The notes beneath the pieces are model-generated. The model was given only the letters and a program-made list of their open reading frames with translations. It did not search any database and had not been told where the DNA came from. Positions 14,287-22,399 of a DNA stretch of 32,643 nucleotides are shown piece after piece. The stretch covers positions 1 through 32,643 of the forward strand of contig SUST01000015.1 in the NCBI GenBank assembly GCA_015063285.1. The letters are read 5' to 3'. Position numbers and translations under genes: made by a program. The number at the start of each line of letters is the position of its first letter. The first letter of the stretch is position 1. This stretch comes from Thermoplasmata archaeon. Lineage in GTDB: Archaea; Thermoplasmatota; Thermoplasmata; Methanomassiliicoccales; Methanomethylophilaceae.

Positions 14287-15528
14287 ATGGCATCTGCGAT
14301 GGATTCGAACCAGCGCTTCCTCCTGAAGGCATTCAGGAAATACTACAAGGCGAACACGCCCGCACTACCGGACAGGTTCACCCGCAGGGAGTTCGGATTC
14401 ATGTTCTTCGACAAGACCTTCGTCCAGAGGCACATGGCCTTCGACAATTCGGCAGAGCTGCACAGGTTTATGGCCGGACAGGTACCGTCGCACAGCTACT
14501 ACTCCACATCCTACTACCGCAAGCCCGATGCGCCAACGATGGACGAGAAGGGGTGGATGGGAGCGGAATTGATATTCGACCTCGACGCCGACCACCTAGA
14601 GGGCGCAGGGAACATGACCTACGCCGAGATGCTGATAAAGATCCGCTCTCAGATGATGCATCTGGTAGACACCTTCCTGATGGACAATCTCGGATTCCAG
14701 GAGGACCAGATACACATCACGTTCTCCGGCGGAAGGGGATACCATGCACACGTCAGGACACCGGACATAATGGGATTGGGTTCCCCCGAGAGGAGGGAGC
14801 TGGTGGATTTCATCACAGGTTCCGGACTGAACATCGATTGGGTGTTCCCGTACAACAGGGTGGCGACATCGCAGATCGCCACGGGGAACGGTGTGCGCAC
14901 CAACGTCGCCAAGGACCGTCTCATACCCCCTGCCGATTCCGGAGGATGGAAGCTGATGATGAGGAACGCATTGATGGATGTAGTCAACGACCTATGCGAC
15001 GGGGACGTGAAGGAGTTCAAGAAGGAATACCCCAGCATCAAGGGAAGCCAATCCGCCACGCTCTTCAAGGCCCATGAGGAGCTGAAGAAGACCAGAGGGC
15101 TCCTGTTCGAGAAGAACACCATGGCCATGCTCTCGCAGTCCACCCAGAACATCCTGGTGAAGATAATGAAGGAGGATATGGCGCCCCGCCTCTCGGGAGA
15201 GGTCGATGAACCCGTCACAGCCGACATCAAGAGGCTGATCCGTCTTCCGGGATCCATACACGGCAAGAGCGGATTGAGGGTCACGCCGATAACCCGTGCC
15301 GAGCTCACCGATTTCGATCCCCTGCAGATGGCCGTACCCTCGGAATACACCGACGATGAGGTCAAGGTAACCATGAGGAAGGACATGGAATTGGACATGA
15401 AGGGACAGCACTTCAAGCTCAGCGGAGAGACCACCGTCCCCGAGTACGCCGCCATATTCCTCATAGGGAGGAAATACGCCTCCTACGGATTCGCATCGGA
15501 GGAGAGCCAAAAGGAGAAACTCTTCTGA
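14287..15528 (+). CDS. priS: DNA primase small (catalytic) subunit PriS
   Basis: A 413-residue archaeal/eukaryotic-type primase catalytic subunit, which makes primers for DNA replication together with PriL (24641). The catalytic acid motif DLDADH gives D98 and D100, and the nucleotide-binding motif SGGRGYH is at residues 147-153. The third conserved region, RLIRLPGSIHGKSGLRV, is in the C-terminal part. Starts at 14287 and 14299 are both possible; a TTTAAA stretch about 20 bp upstream suggests a leaderless or short-leader message. The large subunit is 10 kb away, so the two are not in one operon here. Confidence 0.95.
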   Translation: MASAMDSNQRFLLKAFRKYYKANTPALPDRFTRREFGFMFFDKTFVQRHMAFDNSAELHRFMAGQVPSHSYYSTSYYRKPDAPTMDEKGWMGAELIFDLDADHLEGAGNMTYAEMLIKIRSQMMHLVDTFLMDNLGFQEDQIHITFSGGRGYHAHVRTPDIMGLGSPERRELVDFITGSGLNIDWVFPYNRVATSQIATGNGVRTNVAKDRLIPPADSGGWKLMMRNALMDVVNDLCDGDVKEFKKEYPSIKGSQSATLFKAHEELKKTRGLLFEKNTMAMLSQSTQNILVKIMKEDMAPRLSGEVDEPVTADIKRLIRLPGSIHGKSGLRVTPITRAELTDFDPLQMAVPSEYTDDEVKVTMRKDMELDMKGQHFKLSGETTVPEYAAIFLIGRKYASYGFASEESQKEKLF

Positions 15529-15611
15529 GCTGGCACATTGCATTCATCCCAGCCTTCACACCGTTTTCAAGGCGCTGGACCGTCGTATAAAACACTAAAT
15601 TGTACGCGATA

Positions 15612-15622
15612 TCTTTATTAAT
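15612..15622 (+). promoter_or_regulatory. TATA box of the LX-pfdA-ftsY operon
   Basis: TCTTTATTAAT lies about 33-43 bp upstream of the first ATG of the operon, with a GGTAA element 5 bases before that ATG. The 126-bp gap from priS contains no gene. Confidence 0.45.
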
Positions 15623-15654
15623 AGGTCCTTTATCACGTGGTTTAGGTAATTAAA

Positions 15655-15882
15655 ATGAAAGCATTCCTCGTATCAGGAACCTATGCCGACCCCAGGCAGA
15701 AGCAGCAGCCTTTCGCTGTAGAGATGGCCGCTGCCGATGAGGCGGCAGTCAAGGAGAAGGCACTCTCGACCATCGGAAGCAAGCACAAGCTGAAGAGATG
15801 GCAGATCAACATCGCCGAGGTCAAGGAGCTCTCCGCAGAAGAGGTCACCAACCACGTCGTGAAATACCAGATCGGTGAGTGA
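15655..15882 (+). CDS. rplX: 50S ribosomal protein LX (eL20 / L18Ae)
   Basis: A 75-residue protein that matches archaeal ribosomal protein LX: MKAFLVSGTYADPRQKQQPF at the start, KALSTIGSKHKLKRWQINI in the middle. It is the first gene of a compact three-gene set with prefoldin alpha and FtsY, an order seen widely in archaea. Its stop codon overlaps the GTG start of the next gene. LX is a peripheral large-subunit protein near the 5S/23S region. The length is normal for the family. Confidence 0.93.
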   Translation: MKAFLVSGTYADPRQKQQPFAVEMAAADEAAVKEKALSTIGSKHKLKRWQINIAEVKELSAEEVTNHVVKYQIGE

Positions 15883-16313
15883 ACGTGAACGACGACGAAC
15901 TCCGTCAGATGCTCGCTCTGATGGAAAGCTACAAGAACAGGACCGAGGCGCTCAGCCGTCAGGTCAACGTTCTGCGCTCGACCCTCGACGAGGTCAACAT
16001 GGCCAACGAGTCGATCAAGGCCCTGCTCGCCGCCAAAGAAGGCGATGAGATCATGGTGCCCATCGGAGCTTCGTCCTTCATGAACGTCAAGGTCGCCTCC
16101 AACAAGAACATCATCGTGGGAATCGGATCCAACATCTCCGTTGAGAAGACCCCCGAGGATGCAAGCCAGTACATGGAGGCGAACGCCGCGGAGCTCACAG
16201 AGGCCCTCAAGAAGACCGTTGACGCGCTCAACGAGGTCCAGAAGGCCCTGTCCACAGTCTCCGAGGCTGTACAGATCGAGTATATGAACAGACAGCAAAC
16301 CCCAACGCAGTGA
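15879..16313 (+). CDS. pfdA: prefoldin alpha subunit
   Basis: A 144-residue (or 142-residue) prefoldin alpha subunit, part of the hexameric chaperone that passes unfolded proteins to the thermosome. Two coiled-coil helices (residues 1-50 and 95-140) flank the beta-hairpin region with the typical VPIGASSFMNVKV and NIIVGIGSNISVEK. The start is a GTG. The GTG at 15879 overlaps the LX stop by four bases; the GTG at 15885 is better spaced from a GGTGA element and may be the real one. It is followed by ftsY after 10 bp. Confidence 0.92.
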   Translation: MNVNDDELRQMLALMESYKNRTEALSRQVNVLRSTLDEVNMANESIKALLAAKEGDEIMVPIGASSFMNVKVASNKNIIVGIGSNISVEKTPEDASQYMEANAAELTEALKKTVDALNEVQKALSTVSEAVQIEYMNRQQTPTQ

Positions 16314-16323
16314 GTGGTCCGGA

Positions 16324-17412
16324 ATGTTCGATTCTCTCAAATCCAAGCTGAAAGGATTGTTCAGCAAGGCCGACAAGGAACTCGACAAGGAGCAGATCTT
16401 CGGCAAAGAGGACGAACAGACCGCCACTCCTGAAAAACCGATTCAACAGGATTCTACACCGGCACAGCCGGAACAGCCCAAACTCTCCAGGAAGGAGATG
16501 CTGAAGCTCCAGAAGCAGCAGAAGGCCGCAGGGGCACACAAGTCATCCGAGATCGTATCGGAGAGCGGCGGCAAGAAGATCAAGGATTCCGCATTGGACG
16601 AGATCCTCGACGAGCTATACTTCACATTGCTGGAAGCCGATGTCGCCGTCCCTGTGGCGGACAAGATCAAGGAAGGCGTCAGGGAGAACCTCCTCGGCAA
16701 GAAGTACGACCGCTCCTACTCCTTGGAAGAGGTTGTGGAGATGGCCGTCAAGGACGCTGTGAGGGACGTACTCGAGATCAACGAGTTCGACTTCGACAGC
16801 TGGATCGCCGAGCAGAAGAGGCCTACCGTCATAATGTTCGTCGGTATCAACGGTACCGGTAAGACCACGGCCATCGCGAAGATCGCCAAGCGTCTCCAGG
16901 ACCAGAACAAGACCGTCGTCATGGCCGCATGCGACACTTTCAGGGCAGGTGCGATAGAGCAGTTGACCATCCACGCCGACAAGCTGGGATGCAAGATCGT
17001 CAAGCAGACTCAGGACGCAGACCCCGCCGCTGTCGCATACGATGCGGTGGAGCACGCAAGGTCCAAGATGAAGGACGTCGTCCTCGTGGACACCGCAGGA
17101 CGTATGCAGACCAACAGCAACCTCATCGAGGAGATGAAGAAGATCGTAAGGGTCGCCAAACCCGACCTGAAGGTCTTCGTCGGAGATTCCCTGGCAGGCA
17201 ACAACGCCATAGAGCAGGCGAAGGTCTTCGACGATGCCGTTGGAATCGACGCAGTGATCCTCACCAAGATCGACACCGACGCCAAGGGCGGAGCTGCGTT
17301 ATCGATAGCCCACACCATCGGCAAGCCCATCGCATTCGTCTGCAACGGTCAGGAATACGACGACATCGTCAAGTTCAACACCGAGTGGATGATCTCAAGG
17401 ATGTTCGAGTGA
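16324..17412 (+). CDS. ftsY: signal recognition particle receptor FtsY
   Basis: A 362-residue SRP receptor GTPase that docks ribosome-SRP complexes at the membrane. The N-terminal 85 residues are charged and low-complexity (A domain), followed by the N domain helices and the G domain. G motifs are visible: GINGTGKTT (174-182), DTFRAGA (204-210), DTAGR (256-260) and TKID (314-317), with the FtsY-specific VGDSLAGNNAIEQA at 286-299. It completes the LX-pfdA-ftsY operon. It ends one base from the stop codon of the convergent M20 peptidase gene. Confidence 0.96.
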   Translation: MFDSLKSKLKGLFSKADKELDKEQIFGKEDEQTATPEKPIQQDSTPAQPEQPKLSRKEMLKLQKQQKAAGAHKSSEIVSESGGKKIKDSALDEILDELYFTLLEADVAVPVADKIKEGVRENLLGKKYDRSYSLEEVVEMAVKDAVRDVLEINEFDFDSWIAEQKRPTVIMFVGINGTGKTTAIAKIAKRLQDQNKTVVMAACDTFRAGAIEQLTIHADKLGCKIVKQTQDADPAAVAYDAVEHARSKMKDVVLVDTAGRMQTNSNLIEEMKKIVRVAKPDLKVFVGDSLAGNNAIEQAKVFDDAVGIDAVILTKIDTDAKGGAALSIAHTIGKPIAFVCNGQEYDDIVKFNTEWMISRMFE

Positions 17413-17413
17413 T

Positions 17414-18643
17414 TCACATACAGAGCTTGTAGATCACTCTGGCGAACACCTTCGTGTCGTTTATCAGATTGTCTACCTTCAGATACTCGTTGGGCGCATG
17501 CAGTGAACCGTCCCCGGTCTGCCACGCATAAGCATCAAATCCCTTCAGCCTGAAGAAGTTCGCACAGGTGCCTCCTCCTATTCCGACAGCATAGGGTTCA
17601 ATGCCGCGCACCTCCTTGACCGAATCGCGGAGCGCTTTGAATCCTTCCGACTCGATCGATGACTGCCTTCCCGCTACAGCCTTCTGCAGGACCTCTACAG
17701 TGATCTTGGCCCCGGTGGATTCAGCATATACCTGAGCGGTCTCGTTCACCATGCTCAGGACGATATCCGGATCGTATTCAGGATTGAGACGTATGTCCAG
17801 ACAGAACTCGTCGTAGCCCGGGATCGTGTTCACGTTCTCGACCGTGGCGATTCTCTTGGTAGGCTCGAAAGTGGAATTCTTGGGCAGATACAGATCGTTG
17901 GTATCGCCGAACCTGCTGTCGAAGGACTCTATCAGATCCATGAGGAGGAGCGTGGATACCTTGTACGCATTGATGCCCAGATTGGGAGTTGATGCATGGG
18001 TGGTCTTCCCTTCCACACAGACCTTCAGCCACAGGATGTGCTTCTCCCCGACATCTATGTCCTCTCCATTGGGAGAGCAGTGGTCGGGCACCATTATGAT
18101 GTCGCCCGGTTTGAAGATGCCCTGATCTATGAGGTACTGGATCCCGTGGACGCTTCCGGTCTCCTCGTCGGCCACCAGGGCCAGGCCCAGGGACATCCCC
18201 TCGAGCTCGAGCCCGTTGAACTGCTTGGCGGCGAATATGGAGGATATGACGGACTGCCCGTCGTCCTCGGTTCCCCTTCCGTAGATCTTACCGTCCTTCA
18301 ATTCTGGCTCAAACGGCATAGTATCCCACAGCTCCAGATCCCCTACGGGCACAACATCCATGTGCGCGACGAACCACAGTGTCCCTTCCTTCTTCCCCTG
18401 TTTCACTGCAATTATGTTGGACCTCATCACATTCGGATCCGTTGCATCATGGACATCGTGCCTGGTGACGGTATCGAAACCGGTTAGCAGGGTCCAGAGG
18501 TAATCCGCTTTCTTGGATTCGCCGTCTCCGCCGTTGATCGGTGCGAGTGCGGGTATGCGTATCATATCCATCATGGACTCGATGATCTCCTGCTTAGAGG
18601 TCTCGATATCCTCCATGATGATCTCGAGGGACTTCATGCCCAT
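17414..18643 (-). CDS. M20-family metallopeptidase/deacylase (ArgE/DapE-like)
   Basis: A 409-residue dinuclear zinc hydrolase of the M20 family. Metal ligand motifs are in order: AHMDVVPVGD, GRGTEDDGQS (metal-bridging D), DEETGS (catalytic and ligand acids), VPDHCSPNGEDID, and the final HAPNEY. A lid/dimerisation domain (about 200-310) contains THAS. It could be a dipeptidase or an N-acyl amino acid deacylase; the substrate cannot be read from the sequence. Starts at 18643 and 18637 are both ATG, without a clear Shine-Dalgarno sequence. It lies between ftsY and the decayed AbiE locus. Confidence 0.9.
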   Translation of the reverse strand: MGMKSLEIIMEDIETSKQEIIESMMDMIRIPALAPINGGDGESKKADYLWTLLTGFDTVTRHDVHDATDPNVMRSNIIAVKQGKKEGTLWFVAHMDVVPVGDLELWDTMPFEPELKDGKIYGRGTEDDGQSVISSIFAAKQFNGLELEGMSLGLALVADEETGSVHGIQYLIDQGIFKPGDIIMVPDHCSPNGEDIDVGEKHILWLKVCVEGKTTHASTPNLGINAYKVSTLLLMDLIESFDSRFGDTNDLYLPKNSTFEPTKRIATVENVNTIPGYDEFCLDIRLNPEYDPDIVLSMVNETAQVYAESTGAKITVEVLQKAVAGRQSSIESEGFKALRDSVKEVRGIEPYAVGIGGGTCANFFRLKGFDAYAWQTGDGSLHAPNEYLKVDNLINDTKVFARVIYKLCM

Positions 18644-18675
18644 TGATGCACATCTATGGTTTTACCGTTGTCGAT

Positions 18676-19524
18676 TCATTCGATTACGATCCTCTTGGAC
18701 AGGTCGATGAAATGTTCTGAGGACCAGTCTTCAGAGTTCTTGGAATCTAGAATATATTCACGAACATCATTTGATGCTTTCTCGTAATCTATTTCTTCAA
18801 AACGCTTGTACAGAATTGAAACCAGCATCTCTGCGTCCAATCCAGAACCTTCGTAGGCATTTTTGCCTTCCAAGATGCTCTCAAGGAACTGCATCCTTAT
18901 CCGAATTTTCCATTCTATGAATCTTTCATATTCATACAGAACCTGTCCGTTAACTGCATTATCTGAACAGATAATGTCCTAAACGATACATGCAAACAAG
19001 CTGGATTGATCCAATATAGTAACGCCGTAGTGGAAAGGATAGGTCTTGTAATGATGCTCCAGAGCGTAATTCTTTATTGCTTTCTTCACTATCTCAATCT
19101 CAACAATGATGGCATCATCTGAACTGAATGATCCGTGAACAGGCTCTTGAATTCCGATCCACTCCAAAACCTTTCTGGTGTTGACCTTGATAATGAATCC
19201 GTAAGTATCGAATCCTTCTCCATCCCTTTCTACCATATTGAAATTGATTCCGAAGGATTCGATTTCATCCCTCAGATATCCTGAGATCTTTCCTAATTCA
19301 ACCTTGCGGCCTTCATTCAAAATAACGAAACACAATTTCTCTGAATAAGTTTCCAGACCATGAAAGAGACTCAAAGAAGTGCTTCCCTACAACGCTGCAT
19401 ATCCAAAGAAGTTGCTACGATACAATCCTGTGAGTATTATCTCATTCAGATACCGTCTGACAAGCCTGACTGCATTTATTGGTTCCTGCGGACAAATATC
19501 TGTGATATGCCTCAATACATTCAT
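18676..19524 (-). pseudogene. AbiEii-type nucleotidyltransferase toxin with two in-frame TAG codons
   Basis: One frame of 283 codons runs from ATG 19522-19524, which overlaps the antitoxin stop as ATGA, to TGA 18676-18678. It is interrupted only by TAG at codon 46 (19387-19389) and codon 182 (18979-18981). The translation follows the AbiEii/AbiGii plan: GSTSLSLFHGLETYSEKLCF (47-66), where the family has GGT..L and SED.DF; DQSSLFAC before the second TAG; VNGQVLYEYERF where KGRD.YD is expected; and a C-terminal DV-Ws tail. The catalytic aspartates are replaced (K63, C65) and KGRD is lost (NGQV, 192-195). The absence of any frameshift is unusual for a dead gene, but the lost active site favours decay over pyrrolysine read-through. 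Confidence 0.72.
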
Positions 19525-20126
19525 ACAAACGGCTCCGTTGTATCAAGATAGTGGGATAGCATTGTAACGTTTCTAGATCTGTACAGTTGACTGAGCTGTC
19601 TAATCATATCCTTATCCATCTCGAATAGGATTTCTTCATCGACCCTCATATCCTCGAATAAAAGGGCTTCGAACTCTTTCTTGTTCAGGGCAACCCACTT
19701 CTTATACAATTTATCGCAGAGGGCCTTTTCCATTGTTGCAATATAGACGGCATAACCATACAGATTCATGCATTCAACCCCGATAGGGAATACCTGCTTA
19801 GGAACGTCAGAATAGAAGAAAATGCATTTATCCGTATGAAATGCCTTATCCTTGTGGTTTCCAAACGTTGCACAAGATACATTGTATGCGTATTCCGGTA
19901 TGATACCGTAAAAGGAAAGAGCATAGTCAAAAGAGACGTATGAGGGGCCATAGATAGACTGAGCCCACGCCAGCCTAGGTATATCCGCATTAGTCTCGTA
20001 CAGGTTCCTCTTCAACCGAACATACTTGCCAGCCTTTACATCTCTGCTCAATTTCTTACGAAGGTTAGAAGAGTCCCCATTCTCACTTATGTACGAATCA
20101 AGAATCATCTCTCCTGTACATATCAT
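19521..20126 (-). CDS. AbiEi-family antitoxin / transcriptional regulator
   Basis: A roughly 200-residue protein of the AbiEi antitoxin type. It has an N-terminal winged-helix segment (ILDSYISENGDSSNLRKKLSRDVKAGKYVRLKRNLYET region), then LAWAQSIYGPSYVSFDYALSFYGIIP and the family hallmark MEKALCDKLY near residue 145. In AbiE type IV systems this protein represses the operon and counteracts the AbiEii nucleotidyltransferase. The start is uncertain: ATG 20126 fits a leaderless message from a TATA-like AATATTT at about 20149, ATG 20108 follows AGGAGAG directly, and the frame opens at 20147. Its partner toxin downstream is broken, so it may now be an orphan. Confidence 0.8.
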   Translation of the reverse strand: MICTGEMILDSYISENGDSSNLRKKLSRDVKAGKYVRLKRNLYETNADIPRLAWAQSIYGPSYVSFDYALSFYGIIPEYAYNVSCATFGNHKDKAFHTDKCIFFYSDVPKQVFPIGVECMNLYGYAVYIATMEKALCDKLYKKWVALNKKEFEALLFEDMRVDEEILFEMDKDMIRQLSQLYRSRNVTMLSHYLDTTEPFV

Positions 20127-20218
20127 AATTGTTACACATACCGACAATATTTGAATTTGGCGCCGCGCCGTTGGTCCTACTGTTAAAGCAGATATTGTGA
20201 CAAAGAAGAGATAAATTG

Positions 20219-20234
20219 AGGGCCTTTCGGCCCT
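20219..20234 (-). terminator. terminator hairpin of the malic enzyme gene
   Basis: AGGGCC-TTTC-GGCCCT is a perfect 6-bp stem with a 4-base loop, 17 bp after the malic enzyme stop codon. On the minus strand it is followed by CAATTTATCTCTTCTTTG. The gap 20127-20250 holds no gene. Confidence 0.65.
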
Positions 20235-20250
20235 GAAATGTTTGTAAGAA

Positions 20251-21600
20251 TCACTCGACGTATTTTTTGATGAAGCCTTCCTTCATCATCTGGGCGGTGA
20301 GGTTCCTTGACCTGTTGATCATGAACTCTGCCCTGTCGTGCATCTCCTGCCTGGAGAGCTTGAGCCTGGCGACGCCCTGCTCCTGAGCCTTTGCTCCGAC
20401 AGCGACGGCCTCGTCGATGAAGACCTCGGTCTCCGACATGGTCGGGACGATGTACTCGGGGGTGATTCCCTTCTTCTCTGCGGATGCGGCCAATGACCTG
20501 GCCGCAGCGATGCACATCTCGTCCGTGATGGTCTTGGCCCTTACGTCGAGCACACCGCGGAAGATTGCGGGGAATCCCATGGAGTTGTTGACCTGGTTGG
20601 GGAAGTCGGACCTTCCGGTTGCGAAGATCTTGCATCCATGCTCCTTGGCCTCCCAAGGCCAAATCTCCGGGATCGGGTTGGCGGTCGCGAAGATCACAGG
20701 GTCGTCCGCCATGAGGTCGACGTACTCAGGAGGTATGGTTCCGGGTCCGGGCTTGGATGCCGCGATAACGATATCCGCTCCCTCGAACGCTTCCTTCATT
20801 CCTCCGGTCTTTCCTGCACCGTTGGTCTTCTTACAGATCTCCCACTTCTGCTTGAATCCCTGCTCCACATCCGTCCTGGACTGGTTGAGGATTCCTTTGG
20901 AGTCGCACATGCACATGTGCTCGGGCTTGAATCCGGTCGCGAGAAGGAGCCTTGCGATTGCGATGGATGCCGCACCCGCTCCGATGACGGTGATGTGCGC
21001 ATCCTCGAGCTTCTTTCCCACGAGCTTCATGGCGTTGATCGCACCGGCGACCTCGACGGTGGCGGTTCCCTGCTGGTCATCATGCCATACGGGGATCTTG
21101 CAGTCCCTCCTGAGCTCGTCGAGGATGTCGAAGCACTTGGGGTTCGAGATGTCCTCGAGGTTGATTCCTCCGAACGAGGGCGCGATGAGCCTGACGGTCT
21201 CGATGATCTTGTCGGGATCCTTGGTGTCCAGACAGATCGGGACGCAGTCCACTCCTCCGAGATACTTGAAAAGCATTGCCTTTCCTTCCATGACGGGCAT
21301 GGCGGCCTCGGGTCCGATGTCTCCCAGACCAAGAACGCGTGTTCCGTCCGATACGACCGCAACGGTATTCCATTTCCATGTGTGCTCGTAAACCTTGTCG
21401 GGATTCGCTGCTATGTCCTTACAGGGCTCCGCAACTCCCGGCGAGTACCAAACGGAGAAGTCGTCGAAGGACCTTACACATGCCTTCGGTACGACCTCGA
21501 TCTTACCCCCGTAGTAGGGGTGCATCTTCATGGCGTCCTGTCCGGGCTTCTTCGCCTTGGCCAGACGCTCCTCTACGCTAATTTCCTGGTCGTTTGCCAT
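20251..21600 (-). CDS. NAD(P)-dependent malic enzyme (malate dehydrogenase, decarboxylating)
   Basis: A 449-residue malic enzyme of the short prokaryotic type, converting malate to pyruvate and CO2. The landmarks are SVWYSPGVAEPCKDI, SDGTRVLGLGDIGPEAAMPVMEGK, the conserved GGINLEDI, PVWHDDQQGTA and the Rossmann motif VIGAGAASIAIARLL. The C-terminal part contains IFATGRSDFPNQVNNSMGFPAIFRG (landmarks only). The ATG at 21600 is chosen because GAGGTGA lies at ideal distance just upstream; upstream in-frame sequence to 21741 lacks family similarity. In a methanogen it may supply pyruvate or reducing power for biosynthesis. A TATA-like TTATATAA (21672-21679) lies between it and the divergent RelB gene. 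Confidence 0.94.
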   Translation of the reverse strand: MANDQEISVEERLAKAKKPGQDAMKMHPYYGGKIEVVPKACVRSFDDFSVWYSPGVAEPCKDIAANPDKVYEHTWKWNTVAVVSDGTRVLGLGDIGPEAAMPVMEGKAMLFKYLGGVDCVPICLDTKDPDKIIETVRLIAPSFGGINLEDISNPKCFDILDELRRDCKIPVWHDDQQGTATVEVAGAINAMKLVGKKLEDAHITVIGAGAASIAIARLLLATGFKPEHMCMCDSKGILNQSRTDVEQGFKQKWEICKKTNGAGKTGGMKEAFEGADIVIAASKPGPGTIPPEYVDLMADDPVIFATANPIPEIWPWEAKEHGCKIFATGRSDFPNQVNNSMGFPAIFRGVLDVRAKTITDEMCIAAARSLAASAEKKGITPEYIVPTMSETEVFIDEAVAVGAKAQEQGVARLKLSRQEMHDRAEFMINRSRNLTAQMMKEGFIKKYVE

Positions 21601-21740
21601 TTCATTCACCTCGATACGTGCTGATACCCATCGCCAGCCGTAGTCGGTAATGAACCCCATTCTTATCCTAATTATATAATGATAAAGGAAAAGGCACCCC
21701 CATCCAGTTCTAAAACGGCGCGTAAAAAGATTATAATACA

Positions 21741-21770
21741 ATGTACGTACATAATATTATTAGTGATAAT
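21741..21770. promoter_or_regulatory. palindromic operator of the RelB/RelE pair
   Basis: ATGTACGTACAT (21741-21752) is a perfect 12-bp palindrome, followed by the palindrome ATAATATTAT (21751-21760) and an ATTAT-N5-ATAAT inverted repeat (21756-21770), all ending at the RelB ATG (21772). A TTATAATACA promoter element lies at 21731-21740. This is a typical place for antitoxin autoregulation. Confidence 0.55.
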
Positions 21771-21771
21771 A

Positions 21772-22089
21772 ATGAGCGATCTGCAGGTAGTAACAGCACC
21801 CAAGGACTACACTTATCAGCTGAGGATGAACAGTGAAATCAAAGCAGAATTGGAACGCATCTATGCAGAATGCGGAGTCACGTTATCAGATGCCATCAAC
21901 ATCTTCCTCCAGCAATCCTTAAACGAACACGGGTTCCCGTTCGCCGTTGTTTCAGACCAAACAGCATTCAAAAAGAAGAAGGTGCTCGATGAACTCCTGG
22001 AAATCCATATGAGAGGTATGCGTTCAGGATCCGAATATGGCTGGACGGACGACAGGGACATGGATGAGGAATTCGGAGGTTCTGAATGA
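21772..22089 (+). CDS. RelB/DinJ-type antitoxin
   Basis: A 105-residue antitoxin with a ribbon-helix-helix N-terminus (TYQLRMNSEIKAELERIYAECGVTLSDAINIFLQQSL, landmarks T15 to L50) as in RelB/DinJ, then NEHGFPFAV and a charged, probably disordered C-terminus that would neutralise the toxin. The ATG at 21772 has no Shine-Dalgarno sequence. Its stop overlaps the toxin start as ATGA, showing translational coupling. It likely represses its own promoter through the palindromes at 21741-21770. Confidence 0.82.
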   Translation: MSDLQVVTAPKDYTYQLRMNSEIKAELERIYAECGVTLSDAINIFLQQSLNEHGFPFAVVSDQTAFKKKKVLDELLEIHMRGMRSGSEYGWTDDRDMDEEFGGSE

Positions 22090-22382
22090 ACATCCTCTAT
22101 TCCCATGAGGCCAAAATTAGGATCAGAAACATTCGCTGCAATCTACCTCCGAAATACTCAGAAAGCATCCTGAATGAAATCAGAGAGGGCTGTCGCAGAT
22201 TGTCTGATTTCGCTGATTTGGGCTATATATTGGAAGAATCGGGAGCTATTCCGGTAAGAGTGCTCTTGGTGAAAGGATATGCCATCCTCTACGAACATGA
22301 TGATGAATCAGTCTACATCTCTGCAATTGAACCAATGAAATCAGACTGGATAGAAGTCTTCAATTTGAATGAACGTGAATAA
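22086..22382 (+). CDS. RelE/ParE-type toxin
   Basis: A 98-residue protein in the typical toxin position, overlapping the RelB-type gene by four bases. Features of the RelE/ParE superfamily are the helical hairpin at the N-terminus (MNILYSHEAKIRIRNI), LSDFADLGYI, and the beta strands VRVLLVKGYAILYEHDDESVYISAI. The length is normal. Family members are mostly ribosome-dependent mRNA nucleases, though catalytic residues vary and I cannot confirm activity. A radical SAM gene follows 17 bp downstream on the same strand and may be partly co-transcribed. Confidence 0.75.
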   Translation: MNILYSHEAKIRIRNIRCNLPPKYSESILNEIREGCRRLSDFADLGYILEESGAIPVRVLLVKGYAILYEHDDESVYISAIEPMKSDWIEVFNLNERE

Positions 22383-22399
22383 AAAGCAGAGGAAACGAC

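Noticed and set aside
14305-14320. T-loop-like GGTTCGAATCC on the minus strand, suggesting a tRNA
   Set aside because: It lies in the priS coding start (M-D-S-N-Q codons), the T-stem does not pair fully, and no cloverleaf can be completed around it.
14078-14326. Small open frame between Sel1 and priS
   Set aside because: No recognisable domain, it overlaps the priS start, and the region looks better explained by hairpins and promoters.
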